NCBI RefSeq assembly: GCF_002014825.1
Contig: NZ_MUYU01000005.1
Location: 1-64,000, forward strand
DNA: 64,000 bases
Source of the DNA: Moraxella pluranimalium
GTDB taxonomy: Bacteria > Pseudomonadota > Gammaproteobacteria > Pseudomonadales > Moraxellaceae
Direction: 5' to 3'
Below, piece by piece: positions 46,545-56,843 of this stretch (positions within the stretch are counted from its first letter, which is position 1; the number at the start of each line of letters is the position of its first letter). The position numbers and the translations under genes were made by a program. The notes under the pieces were generated by a model that saw nothing but the letters and a program-made list of their open reading frames with translations, was not told where the DNA came from and did no database searches.

Positions 46545-49500
46545 ATGAATAAGGTCTATAAGGTTATTTGGAACCATGCAACCCAAACATGGGTAGCGGT
46601 ATCCGAGATTGCTCAAGCTAAGGGCAAGACTTCGTCAAAAACAGACAAGCGTGCAAAATTATCAAAGGCCGCTGCCGTAGTATCATTGGCAGTCGCAGGG
46701 AGTGCAGTGATAAGTGGGCAGGCGTATGCAGCGACTACAGCACCAGCGTCAACACAATATTGTCTTCAGCAAGGTGGTGTTACAACCTCTTGTGCGGATT
46801 ACAATGTCCAGTCTAATGGCGGTAATGTCCATGTTCAAGGGGCGGGAACAGTTGCAGGTCTAGGTGCGGGTTCAAACCCAAGTGGATGGGGTACATCAAT
46901 TGGTGCTGATTCTACAGCGGGGGCTGGTGCAACAGCACTTGGTTATAATGCAGAGGCAACCGGGACAGAAAGTTCAGCATTGGGTGCAAATACAGTTGCA
47001 AGTGGAAAGCACTCACTTGCTATTGGTAGTTCAAATCAGCCAGCAACTGCTGCAGAGGCTACAGCAGAGAGATCGGTTGCTGTAGGTCATAACTCATCGT
47101 CAACTGCCACAGATGCGATTGCAATGGGTACAAGTGCAACAGCAAGTGGAGCATCTGCCACTGCATTGGGTCGCAACACAACCGCAACTAAAGCAGGTGC
47201 AACAGCAGTGGGTAATGAAGCGGATGCAACAGGTGATTTTGCAACTGCGACAGGTCATGAGTCTGTTGCTAGTGGGACAAATGCAACAGCTACAGGTGCA
47301 AAAGCAAAAGCAACAGGTACCAACTCTGTCGCATCGGGTGTCAACTCAACAGCTAGTGCCACAGGTGCTATTGCTATTGGTAACAGCTCAGTAGCAAGCG
47401 GTGAGAAATCAACAGCTATCGGCGATGGTGCAAAAGTTCTATCTGGTGCGGTTAATTCGACAGCCATCGGTACTGGCTCAACCATCCAAGGCACATCAAC
47501 CAATGCATATTCACTTGGTACGAATAACTCTATTGGTGCCTCAAATGCTGCAGCTGTAGGTAGTAATAATGTTATTCAGCCAAGCGCAAGCAATACAATG
47601 GTGCTGGGTAACAACGTTACTGCAACTAGACCGAACAGTGTTATCTTGGGTGAGGGCAGTACTGACCGCGCTTATACCGAAGTCACTTCTGTCACCATTC
47701 CAAACCTAGGTGATGGCTTATCTATTGTTTATGACGGATTTACCGGTACTGCGACAGGCGTGGTAAGTATCGGTAGCAAGGGTAAAGAGCGTCAGCTGAC
47801 CAATGTCGCCCCTGGTGAGATTTCAGCGACTTCGACCGATACCATCAACGGTTCACAGCTATATGCAGTGGCGTATAAGCTTGGTGAGCAAATCTCTAGT
47901 ACCTATTTCCATGCCAATATCAATGAAACCAACCAAGGCGCTGGCGATCCTGTGACCAACAAAGGTCGTATCATGGATAAAGCTGGTGCGACGGGTGCAT
48001 ATGCGGTAACAGCGGGTGTGAATTCTACTGCAACAGCACAAAAAGCAACGGCAGTGGGTTATGGCACTAAGGCTTCGGATATGTATGCTACCGCCTTGGG
48101 TGTTGCTGCTGAGGCATCAGCTCAAGCCGCTACAGCGATTGGTACAAATTCAGTGGCAAAATCCATTGATTCAATTGCACTTGGTAATGCCTCTAAAGCA
48201 GAACATCAAAAATCTATTGCGATTGGTGATCGCTCTCATACAACAGGCGAAGATTCAATGGCAATTGGTGCTGTTGCAAGTGCATCAGCTCCTAATGCCT
48301 ATGCGATTGGTAGCCAAGCCGTAGCTTCAGGTGTTGGATCTACTGCCATCGGTTCTAGATCCAATTCATCTGCTCGCAGAGCATTGGCTATCGGTGTACA
48401 ATCCGTGGCTTCGGGTGAGCTTGCTGTGGCATTTGGTCAAACCTCTGAAGCACGTGGTGCAAGCTCGGTTGCTTTGGGTTCTGACTCAAGAGCGACTGAA
48501 GCTGCTGATTCTGGTATTGCTATTGGTAATGGCTCTCGCGTATTAGCGGCGAATGCAACAGCCATAGGTAGAAAATCTATTATCGCTGCCGGTGCAGATA
48601 ATGCAACTGCTGTTGGTGCAAATAGTGCGATTATGGATAATGCACAAAATGCACAGGCATTTGGTGCTTCAAATACTGTGGCATCATCGAATGCGACAGT
48701 GATCGGTGCCAGAAACTTAGTTAAAGAAGATGCGGCATATTCAAGCGCAGTTGGTAATGACAATACCATTACATCGGCTAATACCTTTGTACTAGGTAGC
48801 GGTATCGGACGTAGCTCGACCGATTTGGCGGTTGATTCTGCCGAAGGCACGGTAGCTAACTCTGTCTATCTGGGTAATGAATCAGAGGTGACTAAGGGGG
48901 CAGGTAGTGTCGATGGTAACGGCGTTGGTTCGCTTAAGACATGGAATAAGGATCAACAAAGTGGTGCAACAGCAACAACTGCAGGTGCTAATGGTACGGT
49001 AGAGACGGCAAAAGTTGGCGGTGTAACCTATGGCTCTGCCAGCGTGGGTGGTCAAGCCTTTGCAGGCGCGGCAACGACTGGTGCGGTCTCTGTCGGCTCA
49101 TCAGGTGCAGAACGTCGTATCCAAAACGTCGCAGCCGGTGAAATCTCAAAAACATCAACAGACGCCATCAATGGCTCGCAGCTCTATGCTGTTGCACACC
49201 AAGCCTCTAAGCCGATCACCTTTAAGGCCAATAGCAACAAAGATGGTGCGAATGCCACTATGGGCTACGCTAGCTTAAATGGCTTAGAGCGTATCTTGGG
49301 CGATGAGATTAACATCAAAGGTGCGAGCACAAGCAGAGACCTGTCTCGTAACTCTGATGCAGCAACCGCTGGTGCCTACAGTGCGCGCAACGTCCAAACG
49401 GTAGTTGATGATCAAGGCGTACAAATCCAAATCGCTACTAACCCAATCTTTGACAGCGTACAGTTTGGTAGTAATAGCGGTCCAAAAATCACCAATGAAG

Positions 49501-52500
49501 GTGCGAATATCAAAGTTGGCGATTCAACAGGTGCGGCAACTAAAATCACCAACGTTGCTAACGGCACCAATGCTAATGACGCTGTCAACCTATCACAGCT
49601 AAATGCAACTCGTGCTGTTGTTGCAGCTGGGGATAATACACACATTACCGCAGAAGATATCGCTGGTGGTGGTAAAACCTATACCGTCCATGCAGATAAG
49701 GCTGTAGTACAGGCGGGTAATGGTATCAGTCTGGAGACAAACCCAACAACCAATGGTAACGGTACAGTAACCACAACTTATACCGTAAAAGCCAATGTGG
49801 ATGATACGACCATTGGTATTACAGCAGATGGAAAACTTTATTCAAAAGTTTCTAACACTGATACCAACACCGATACATCAGCTCATGTCAAAGCAGCAGA
49901 TGGTAGCCTAGTGACTGTTACTAAAGCAGATGCTACTCGTGCTGATGGTATTACACAGATTACTGATTATACCGTTGACATCACCAAAGGTGCATTCAAT
50001 GGTGTAACAACAGCAGGTAAACTAAATGCAGACGGTACCACAGCAGGTGTAGCAACTGTTGGTGATGTAATCACAGCAGTTAATTCAGGCTACTGGACAG
50101 CGAATGTCAATGGCAATACTAAGGTTGCTGATGTTAAATTTGGCGATAGCCTAAACTTCGTTGATGGTGTGGCTACAGCAGCAGCTGTGAAAAATGGCGG
50201 TGTGACATTCAATGTCAAGACCGATGGCACAACCATCAAGGTGGATGATCAAGGCAACTTGGCTGTCAATCCAAATGTATTGCCAAAACCAGTTGAAGTA
50301 TTGGCTGGTAACAATACCAATGTGGTAAAAGGCGAAATTGGTGGTGCGACAACTTATACCATCGATGCAGAAAAATCAGTCGTGACAACAGGTACTGGCC
50401 TTGAGCTAACCACAACGGCAGGTGCTAACAATGTCACTACTTATAATGTGGCACTTGACCAAGCAACCCAAGATCAGCTTGCTAAAGTCGAAACCGTCGT
50501 TGCTGGTGATTCAGGTCTAGTAACTGTCACATCACCAAACAACAATGACACAGGTGGTAAAGAGTTTAAGGTTGACATCACCAAAGGTGTGTTTAACACA
50601 GCGACCAACCCAACTGGCTCAGTTGCTGCCCCAACCAAAGATGGCGTTGCAACAACCAATGATGTGGTGAATGCAATCAATCAAGGTTACTGGACTGCAC
50701 AAGTGGGTGGTACAGAGCTTAAGCCTGTACACTTTGGCGATACGCTGAACTTTGTCAATGGTAATGGCACCAAAGCTGTCGCCAAAGAAGGTGCGGTATC
50801 TTATGATGTCAACCTAGTTTCTACAGACAGCACTGTCACCTTTACACCAGGTACTGATGGCGCTGTTGACATCAAGGTCAATACGGCCAACCTACCAAAA
50901 ACTGTGGTTCAAGCAGGTACAGGCCCTGTAGAAGTCTCAGGTGATGGCACAACAGCTAACCCATACGAAGTCTCAGTGAAAACGACTGCGGTGACACCGT
51001 CAGCAGACCAAAATACCAATGGTTCGGTCGCAACAGTAACCGACCCATCTGCGGTGATGGCTGCTGGTGATGTGATTAACACCATCAAAAATGCAGGCTT
51101 TAAGCTAACTGCATCAGCCAATGGTGGTGCTGAAACTGGCTCAACCATCGATAGTGAAGTCATCAATGCAGGTGATACCGTTGATATGGCAGCGGGCAAA
51201 AACTTGGTTGTTAAGCAAGAAGCTAACGGCAAGATTACCTATGCAACTGCTGATGATGTGACCTTTAATAATGTCACCACATCAAACCTAACCGCTACTG
51301 GTGATACGGTTGTGAAGAATTTCACAGTCAGCCCAGATTCAGTGATCAACATGGGTAATAACCAAATTACCAATGTGAAAGCGGGTACTGATGACACTGA
51401 CGCAGTGAACGTTAAGCAGTTGAATGACACTGTCAAGGCGGCACGTACTAAGGTAGAGGCTGGTACAAATGTTGAAGTGACCAATGTCACCAACGATGCG
51501 ACCGGTGAAATCACCTATACCATCAACGCCAAAGACACCACCGCTACAGCATCTGTCAAAGATGGCTCAAGCGAGTTCTTGACTGTGACTGCTAATGGCA
51601 CTAAGTCAACAGATGGTACTACCACCACTGATTATGCAGTAGGTCTAACTGACAAAGCCAAAGACGTGCTTAACAACGCCGCTACTAAGGTTGAAGATAC
51701 CAACACGGTTGATCTAACCCTAACAAACGGCGTACTAAAAGCTGACGTCAAAGCCGTTGATGGCAAAGGCACCAAAGCCAATATTACAGCCAATGGTCTA
51801 ACCTTTGATGTCAAAACTGATGGCAATACCATTACCTTTGATAAGGATGGCAACCTAACTGTAAACACTGATAACCTACCAAAAACCAAATTGGTCGATG
51901 GTAAAAACACCACAGTAGAAGGTTCAGGCACTGATGCTGACCCATACAAAGTCAATGTCAAAGGTGATCTAACCGACATCACATCAATCAGCAATGGTGA
52001 CACCACCATCAAGCTTGGTGATGCGATTGTGAATGTGGGTGGTGCGACGATTACCAACGTTGCCAATGGCACTAAAGCTGGTGATGCTGTGAACTATGAA
52101 CAGCTACAAGCATCACAAGAAGAAGTGGTGTCAACTGATAAGTCAGTAACGATCACCGAAGGTAAGACAGATAAAGGTGCGAAGAAATTTGATCTATCGG
52201 TCAATACTGATGGCACAACCATCGTCAAAAATGCTGATGGCGAGCTAACTGTAGCAACCACACCGCTGACCAATACAGCGACTGGTACGGTCAATGTCCC
52301 AACAGGTGATGAAGCGAGCAAGCTTGCGACTGCAGTTGACATTGCGAATGCCATCAACAACTCAGGCTTCACCATTAAGGCTAATGGCGACACAGGCGCT
52401 TTGGTCAAACCGGGTGATGAGGTTGACTTTGTCAATGGCAAGAATATCAGCATTACACGCTCAGGCACATCATTGACTGTAGCAACGGTAGATACACCTG

Positions 52501-54107
52501 TATTTACTTCAGTACAGTTTAATGAAAACGGCCCAATCATCAAAGCTGATGCGAGCAACAATATCAATGTTGGTAAGTCTGATGGCTCAGCGACCAAGAT
52601 CACCAATGTTGCTGCTGGTGTTGATGATAATGATGCAGTGAATGTGAAACAGCTTCAAGATACAGTGGCTGCAAACAAAACTGCAATCAAGGCAGGTAAT
52701 AATGTTGATATCACAGGCGAAGGTACAACCGCTAGCCCATATGTGATCAACGCCAAAGACACCACCGCTACAGCATCTGTTAAAGATGGCTCAAGCGAGT
52801 TCTTGACTGTGACTACTAATGGCACAACAACAGCAGATGGTACTACCACCACTGATTATGCAGTAGGCCTAACTGACAAAGCCAAAGAAGTGCTTACTAA
52901 CGCTGCTACTAAGGTTGAAGATACTAATACGGTTGATCTAACCCTAACAAACGGCGTACTAAAAGCTGACGTCAAAGCTGTTGATGGTAAAGGTACTACA
53001 GCCAATGTCACAACCAATGGTCTAACCTTTGACATCAAAACTGATGGCAATACCATTACCTTTGATAAGGATGGCAACCTAACTGTAAACACTGATAACC
53101 TACCAAAAACCAAACTGGTCGATGGTAAAAACACCACAGTAGAAGGTTCAGGCACTGATGCTGACCCATACAAAGTCAACGTCAAAGGTGATCTAACCGA
53201 CATCACATCAATCAGCAATGGTGACACCACCATCAAGCTTGGTGATGCGATTGTGAATGTGGGTGGTGCGACGATTAGTAATGTCAAAGCTGGTGTTGAT
53301 GATAATGATGCAGTGAATGTGAAACAACTTCAAGATACAGTTGCTGCAGCCAAGACTTATGTTAAGGCAGGTGATAACACTGAAGTGACCGGTGCAGGCA
53401 CACAAGCTGATCCATACACTGTTCATGCTGAGAAAACTACAGCATCAGCAGGATCTACTTATGTGACTGTGACAGCTGAACCTAAAGCAAATCACACAAC
53501 CAACTACAGTATCGATCTATCAAAAGACACCAAAGATAAGATTGAGGCAGCAACCAAAGTGAATAACGTTCGCGAAACTGTGGTTGCAGGTAATAATATC
53601 GTGGTGACTACTGCAACAAACGACACAGGCGGTAAAGAGTTCACTGTTAAGACAGCTGATGACATCAACGTCAACTCAGTGAATGCAAGCACAGTCACAG
53701 TTGGTGATGTCAAGATTGACAGCAACGGCATCGATGCAGGCGGTAAGACCATCACCAATGTTGGTGCAGGTGTCAATGCGACTGATGCGGTCAATGTTTC
53801 GCAATTGACTGGTGCTGTGACCAACATCAACAACCGTATCGACGGCGTTGAAGGTCGTGTCAACGAGCTTGACAGCCGTGTACGTGGATTGGGTGCAATC
53901 TCAGCTGCGTCATCATCATTGCCACAGGTATATCTACCAGGCAAGTCAATGGTTGCGGTAGCAGCTGGTGGCTATGGCGGTGCTCAAGCAGTCGCAGTCG
54001 GCTTCTCTAGCACTTCTGACAACGGTCGCCTATTGATGAAGATCCAAGGCTCAGCAAGCACTGATGGCGATAAGTCAGGTGGTGTTGGTGTAGGCTGGAT
54101 GTGGTAA
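46545..54107 (+). CDS. trimeric autotransporter adhesin 2 (Hag/YadA-like), 2520 aa
   Basis: A second, larger type Vc adhesin. The ESPR MNKVYKVIWNHATQTWVAVSE is followed by a hydrophobic core and cleavage near AYA|AT (residue 62). Two Cys (C73, C83) sit at the mature N-terminus, which is unusual and may form a disulfide. Two YadA-like head regions (about residues 110-410 and 480-780) are separated by a neck motif (STDTINGSQLYAV). The long stalk carries repeated TDAVNVKQL/TDAVNVSQL necks and near-identical KDTTATASVKDGSSEFLTV modules. The anchor is LPGKSMVAVAAGGYGG ... SDNGRLLMKIQGSAST ... VGVGWMW. GAGGTGATTT precedes the ATG. It ends at its own terminator. Confidence 0.95.
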   Translation: MNKVYKVIWNHATQTWVAVSEIAQAKGKTSSKTDKRAKLSKAAAVVSLAVAGSAVISGQAYAATTAPASTQYCLQQGGVTTSCADYNVQSNGGNVHVQGAGTVAGLGAGSNPSGWGTSIGADSTAGAGATALGYNAEATGTESSALGANTVASGKHSLAIGSSNQPATAAEATAERSVAVGHNSSSTATDAIAMGTSATASGASATALGRNTTATKAGATAVGNEADATGDFATATGHESVASGTNATATGAKAKATGTNSVASGVNSTASATGAIAIGNSSVASGEKSTAIGDGAKVLSGAVNSTAIGTGSTIQGTSTNAYSLGTNNSIGASNAAAVGSNNVIQPSASNTMVLGNNVTATRPNSVILGEGSTDRAYTEVTSVTIPNLGDGLSIVYDGFTGTATGVVSIGSKGKERQLTNVAPGEISATSTDTINGSQLYAVAYKLGEQISSTYFHANINETNQGAGDPVTNKGRIMDKAGATGAYAVTAGVNSTATAQKATAVGYGTKASDMYATALGVAAEASAQAATAIGTNSVAKSIDSIALGNASKAEHQKSIAIGDRSHTTGEDSMAIGAVASASAPNAYAIGSQAVASGVGSTAIGSRSNSSARRALAIGVQSVASGELAVAFGQTSEARGASSVALGSDSRATEAADSGIAIGNGSRVLAANATAIGRKSIIAAGADNATAVGANSAIMDNAQNAQAFGASNTVASSNATVIGARNLVKEDAAYSSAVGNDNTITSANTFVLGSGIGRSSTDLAVDSAEGTVANSVYLGNESEVTKGAGSVDGNGVGSLKTWNKDQQSGATATTAGANGTVETAKVGGVTYGSASVGGQAFAGAATTGAVSVGSSGAERRIQNVAAGEISKTSTDAINGSQLYAVAHQASKPITFKANSNKDGANATMGYASLNGLERILGDEINIKGASTSRDLSRNSDAATAGAYSARNVQTVVDDQGVQIQIATNPIFDSVQFGSNSGPKITNEGANIKVGDSTGAATKITNVANGTNANDAVNLSQLNATRAVVAAGDNTHITAEDIAGGGKTYTVHADKAVVQAGNGISLETNPTTNGNGTVTTTYTVKANVDDTTIGITADGKLYSKVSNTDTNTDTSAHVKAADGSLVTVTKADATRADGITQITDYTVDITKGAFNGVTTAGKLNADGTTAGVATVGDVITAVNSGYWTANVNGNTKVADVKFGDSLNFVDGVATAAAVKNGGVTFNVKTDGTTIKVDDQGNLAVNPNVLPKPVEVLAGNNTNVVKGEIGGATTYTIDAEKSVVTTGTGLELTTTAGANNVTTYNVALDQATQDQLAKVETVVAGDSGLVTVTSPNNNDTGGKEFKVDITKGVFNTATNPTGSVAAPTKDGVATTNDVVNAINQGYWTAQVGGTELKPVHFGDTLNFVNGNGTKAVAKEGAVSYDVNLVSTDSTVTFTPGTDGAVDIKVNTANLPKTVVQAGTGPVEVSGDGTTANPYEVSVKTTAVTPSADQNTNGSVATVTDPSAVMAAGDVINTIKNAGFKLTASANGGAETGSTIDSEVINAGDTVDMAAGKNLVVKQEANGKITYATADDVTFNNVTTSNLTATGDTVVKNFTVSPDSVINMGNNQITNVKAGTDDTDAVNVKQLNDTVKAARTKVEAGTNVEVTNVTNDATGEITYTINAKDTTATASVKDGSSEFLTVTANGTKSTDGTTTTDYAVGLTDKAKDVLNNAATKVEDTNTVDLTLTNGVLKADVKAVDGKGTKANITANGLTFDVKTDGNTITFDKDGNLTVNTDNLPKTKLVDGKNTTVEGSGTDADPYKVNVKGDLTDITSISNGDTTIKLGDAIVNVGGATITNVANGTKAGDAVNYEQLQASQEEVVSTDKSVTITEGKTDKGAKKFDLSVNTDGTTIVKNADGELTVATTPLTNTATGTVNVPTGDEASKLATAVDIANAINNSGFTIKANGDTGALVKPGDEVDFVNGKNISITRSGTSLTVATVDTPVFTSVQFNENGPIIKADASNNINVGKSDGSATKITNVAAGVDDNDAVNVKQLQDTVAANKTAIKAGNNVDITGEGTTASPYVINAKDTTATASVKDGSSEFLTVTTNGTTTADGTTTTDYAVGLTDKAKEVLTNAATKVEDTNTVDLTLTNGVLKADVKAVDGKGTTANVTTNGLTFDIKTDGNTITFDKDGNLTVNTDNLPKTKLVDGKNTTVEGSGTDADPYKVNVKGDLTDITSISNGDTTIKLGDAIVNVGGATISNVKAGVDDNDAVNVKQLQDTVAAAKTYVKAGDNTEVTGAGTQADPYTVHAEKTTASAGSTYVTVTAEPKANHTTNYSIDLSKDTKDKIEAATKVNNVRETVVAGNNIVVTTATNDTGGKEFTVKTADDINVNSVNASTVTVGDVKIDSNGIDAGGKTITNVGAGVNATDAVNVSQLTGAVTNINNRIDGVEGRVNELDSRVRGLGAISAASSSLPQVYLPGKSMVAVAAGGYGGAQAVAVGFSSTSDNGRLLMKIQGSASTDGDKSGGVGVGWMW
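51522..52053 (+). repeat. 532-bp near-identical direct repeat, copy 1
   Basis: Matches 52746-53277 with a few differences, offset 1224 bp (408 codons, in frame), within the adhesin 2 stalk. Confidence 0.9.
52746..53277 (+). repeat. 532-bp near-identical direct repeat, copy 2
   Basis: The second copy of 51522-52053. The most visible difference is in the segment around TANGTKSTDG versus TTNGTTTADG. Confidence 0.9.
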
Positions 54108-54143
54108 TTCATCGTGCAACAATAGGATGAGCAATCATCCGTC

Positions 54144-54179
54144 AAATACCCCCTAGTTCAAACTAGGGGGTATTTGTTT
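54144..54179 (+). terminator. terminator of adhesin 2
   Basis: The 13-bp stem AAATACCCCCTAG/CTAGGGGGTATTT (54144-54156 with 54163-54175) is followed by GTTTG. It shares the TACCCC core of the adhesin 1 terminator. Confidence 0.92.
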
Positions 54180-54273
54180 GGCTAATTTTATACTAAATAC
54201 ATCAATGCCAAATGGCTATTTAGCTTTATGTAGTTGGCTTGATAGGGCTGTGCGTACTGTATGCAGACTTGTG

Positions 54274-54345
54274 TGCATATTCCACTCCAAATGATCACCC
54301 ATTCCACTCTTCACGTGACCACTTATTCCACTCTTATTTGACCAC
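54274..54345 (+). repeat. left terminal repeats of the IS21-type element
   Basis: ATTCCACTC begins at 54279, 54301 and 54325 (spacing 22 and 24 bp), each followed after a few bases by TGATCAC, TGACCAC or TGACCAC. This matches the triple-unit layout of IS21 ends that bind IstA. Confidence 0.75.
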
Positions 54346-54401
54346 CCCATAAAAAAACCACCAGCCAAGCCAATTGCTCAACTGATGGTTTTGATGTCAA
54401 C

Positions 54402-54725
54402 TTGCTTTTAAAAACTCATCCCCAAACTCACACCACTAACTGTACCGATACTTTAAATGATGCACAAGGTTTAAAGAAAGTTGATGGTAGCAATGATGTG
54501 GGAGCTTGTGCCGAACCCAAATGTTCTGTTGCTGCAAAAGATAACCCTAGCCCTGTTACAGGCTTTGCTATTATGTGGCGTGGCAAAGGCGATAATCCTT
54601 ATCCAATAAAACAAGATGAAGCCAAACAGCGTGGTTTAAGCTCTAACCAAATGTATATGTGTGCGACTTGTGAATTTAACAAAGAAATTTATGAGCAATA
54701 CATTGATAACTCTAGCAAAAAATAA
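54402..54725 (+). pseudogene. unrecognised Cys-containing fragment in the transposon cargo
   Basis: A frame of about 107 codons with no ATG before residue 58 and open upstream towards the IS end, so it looks like the 3' part of a gene whose start is lost. It has five Cys, including a CATC pair near the C-terminus (NQMYMCATCEFNKEIYEQYI), and the segments LNDAQGLKKVDGSNDVGACAEPKC and FAIMWRGKGDNPYPIKQDEAKQRGL. I do not recognise the family. Its place before a CdiA-like fragment suggests a leftover toxin or immunity piece, an inference from position only. GTG or TTG starts are conceivable. Confidence 0.4.
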
Positions 54726-54799
54726 GGTAATTTTATGACCATTTTAGACCAACTGATTAACCTAATGCTTAAAAAGGTAGAAGTAGTACCAGTGCGTAG

Positions 54800-56838
54800 G
54801 GTGCGCACAGCGCACCGTTAATCTGGGGTGCGGGTGTCTATGCCAGCACTCAGATAGGTAGCGGTCAATCCAATCAAGGCTTTACCGTCAATGCCAACAA
54901 AGCAAAAGGCAGCAGCAGTGAGACTACCACCACCCACACCAACACCCAAGTCACTGTTGGCGGTACAACCGTCAATGACATTGGTGGTAATCTTATCCTA
55001 GATGGTGCTAATCTTGATACCACACACTTAACTGGTACAGTTGACGGTGATTTGATTGTCAACAGCCGTCAAGACATCTATCAATACACTCATGATCAAA
55101 AACAAGCAGGATTTAGTGCCGATGTTGGCTTTGATGGCAAACCCCAAAGCTTTAGCATCAATGGTGGCAAAACCGATGTAGATGCAAGCTACAAACAAGT
55201 TACCAAACAAACAGGCATTACAGCCAATCAATCCACCCTGTCTGTACAAGGACAAGGTAAGTTCACCGGTGGCTATCTCATCACCGATGCAGGTAAAAAC
55301 CAAACCCAGTTTGCCCAAGGTATCCAAACCCAAGATATACAAAATCACCTAAATTACGAAGGTGATGCCATCAGTGTCGGCATTGGTATTGGTGTAGACA
55401 CCAGCAATCCAAATGGCAAAGCAAAACCTGCCCTACAAGGCATTGGTTATGGCACAATAGACCCAGTCAATCAAACCAGTACCACCCACTCTGCCATCAC
55501 TGACCAAGCTGGACTTAGCCATATCAATACAGAGAACTTCAAACAAGAAGAAGTTCAACATGAGCTTAATGAAATCATCACCAACGACTTTGATAAGGAG
55601 CAGGCGATTAAAGAATTGGGTGCTCAAGTAACCATCACCCAAGCATTTGACGCTGAACGCCGTGCCATTAGAAGTGAATACGCCAAAAAAGCAGAAGACT
55701 ACCGCAAAGAGGCTAAAGATTTAGCAGATAGCGACCCAAGAAAAACAGAACTTGAAACCAAAGCCAAACAAATAGACGACAATCTAAGACTCTTTGATGG
55801 CATCACCTCCGCATTGTACGCACCTAACTCAAATGGTATCATAGGTGATGTGGCAAGAGCAGCAAGTCCAGAGCCTGCTTATCAGATTGGGCAATATTTT
55901 AAAGAAAATAAACTTAAAAATAAAATTGATGGTGGTAATAGACCAGAAGAACAATCAGCCAATCATCTACTGGCTCATGCTGTACTAGGAGCTGCGGTAA
56001 GTTATGCCACGGGCAATGACATCACAACAGGAGCAATATCAGGAGCAAGTAGTGAAGTGGCTGCACCTGCCTTGGCTGATTATCTGTATGGCACCAAAGA
56101 CCCAGAACTACTCACCCAAGACCAGAAAGACGCCATCACAAGTATTCTAAACCTAGCCACTGTTGCAACCGCATATACCACAACGGGCGGTAATGTCACC
56201 GATACGGTGAATGCAGTTGAGGTTGGGAAAGTGGGGGTGGAGAATAACTGGGGCGGAGAAGCTTGGGCTTATGCAGTAGGCGGTGGTAAAGAATATGCAC
56301 AAAGCCAAGCGTCATTAGGGGCTTATTGTGCTCAACAAGGTGGAGATTATGCAACATGTATGGGGTGGACGAAGCAAGATTTATTGAGTAGTGTTATTGA
56401 GCTCCACCAGAAGTATAACCACATGACCATTATGAGCGTTTCTCGAGGAGGAATGGAGCAAATTTTTATCATCAATAACAAAAATGGCAATGTTTATGTT
56501 TCTGTTTTGGGTATTAATGCTTCTTATGATGACTTAAAAAAAGAAAAACTAAATTACCAATTCAAGGAGCTAGAACCCCCGGAATGTCTGTCAGCTGGGG
56601 TAATATTGAGGGTAGAGGGGATCTGAGAGAAGAAGCTATTGATGCTGCAATTGAAGGATTGTCTTTTTCTGTACAGGTGTGTCATGGCGTCTGTCTTGGT
56701 ACAGGTGGAATTTTAAGCGGTACACCAATTCATACCTATGGCATGGGAAGTCCGGGGGCTGGAATGTCTATCAACCAGATGGTTAAATTACCCTTTAGGT
56801 TTACAGAGCAAGAATTACAAAAATTAATCAGGAAGTAG
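54800..56838 (+). pseudogene. 3' fragment of a CdiA-like (CDI / filamentous haemagglutinin) gene, frameshifted
   Basis: The frame opens after a TAG at 54797-54799 with no start codon, so the 5' part is missing. Residues show haemagglutinin-type repeats (GGNLILDGANLDTTHLTG, then DGDLIVNSRQDIYQYT), a coiled helical stretch, then the pretoxin region with VENN encoded at 56237-56248. After VENN comes a toxin tip with Cys residues. A C5 run at 56576-56580 shifts the frame: the first frame stops at 56626, while a second from 56584 continues to 56838 with SFSVQVCHGVCLG and SPGAGMSINQMVKLPF. One extra C would join them. Full CdiA proteins exceed 2000 residues. No cdiB is present. Confidence 0.75.
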
Positions 56839-56843
56839 TATAG

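Noticed and set aside
51239..53944. Long antisense open frames under adhesin 2 (and similar ones at 43664-45100 under adhesin 1)
   Set aside because: They arise from the biased, repetitive codon use of the adhesin stalk; they repeat with the DNA repeats and lack ribosome sites.
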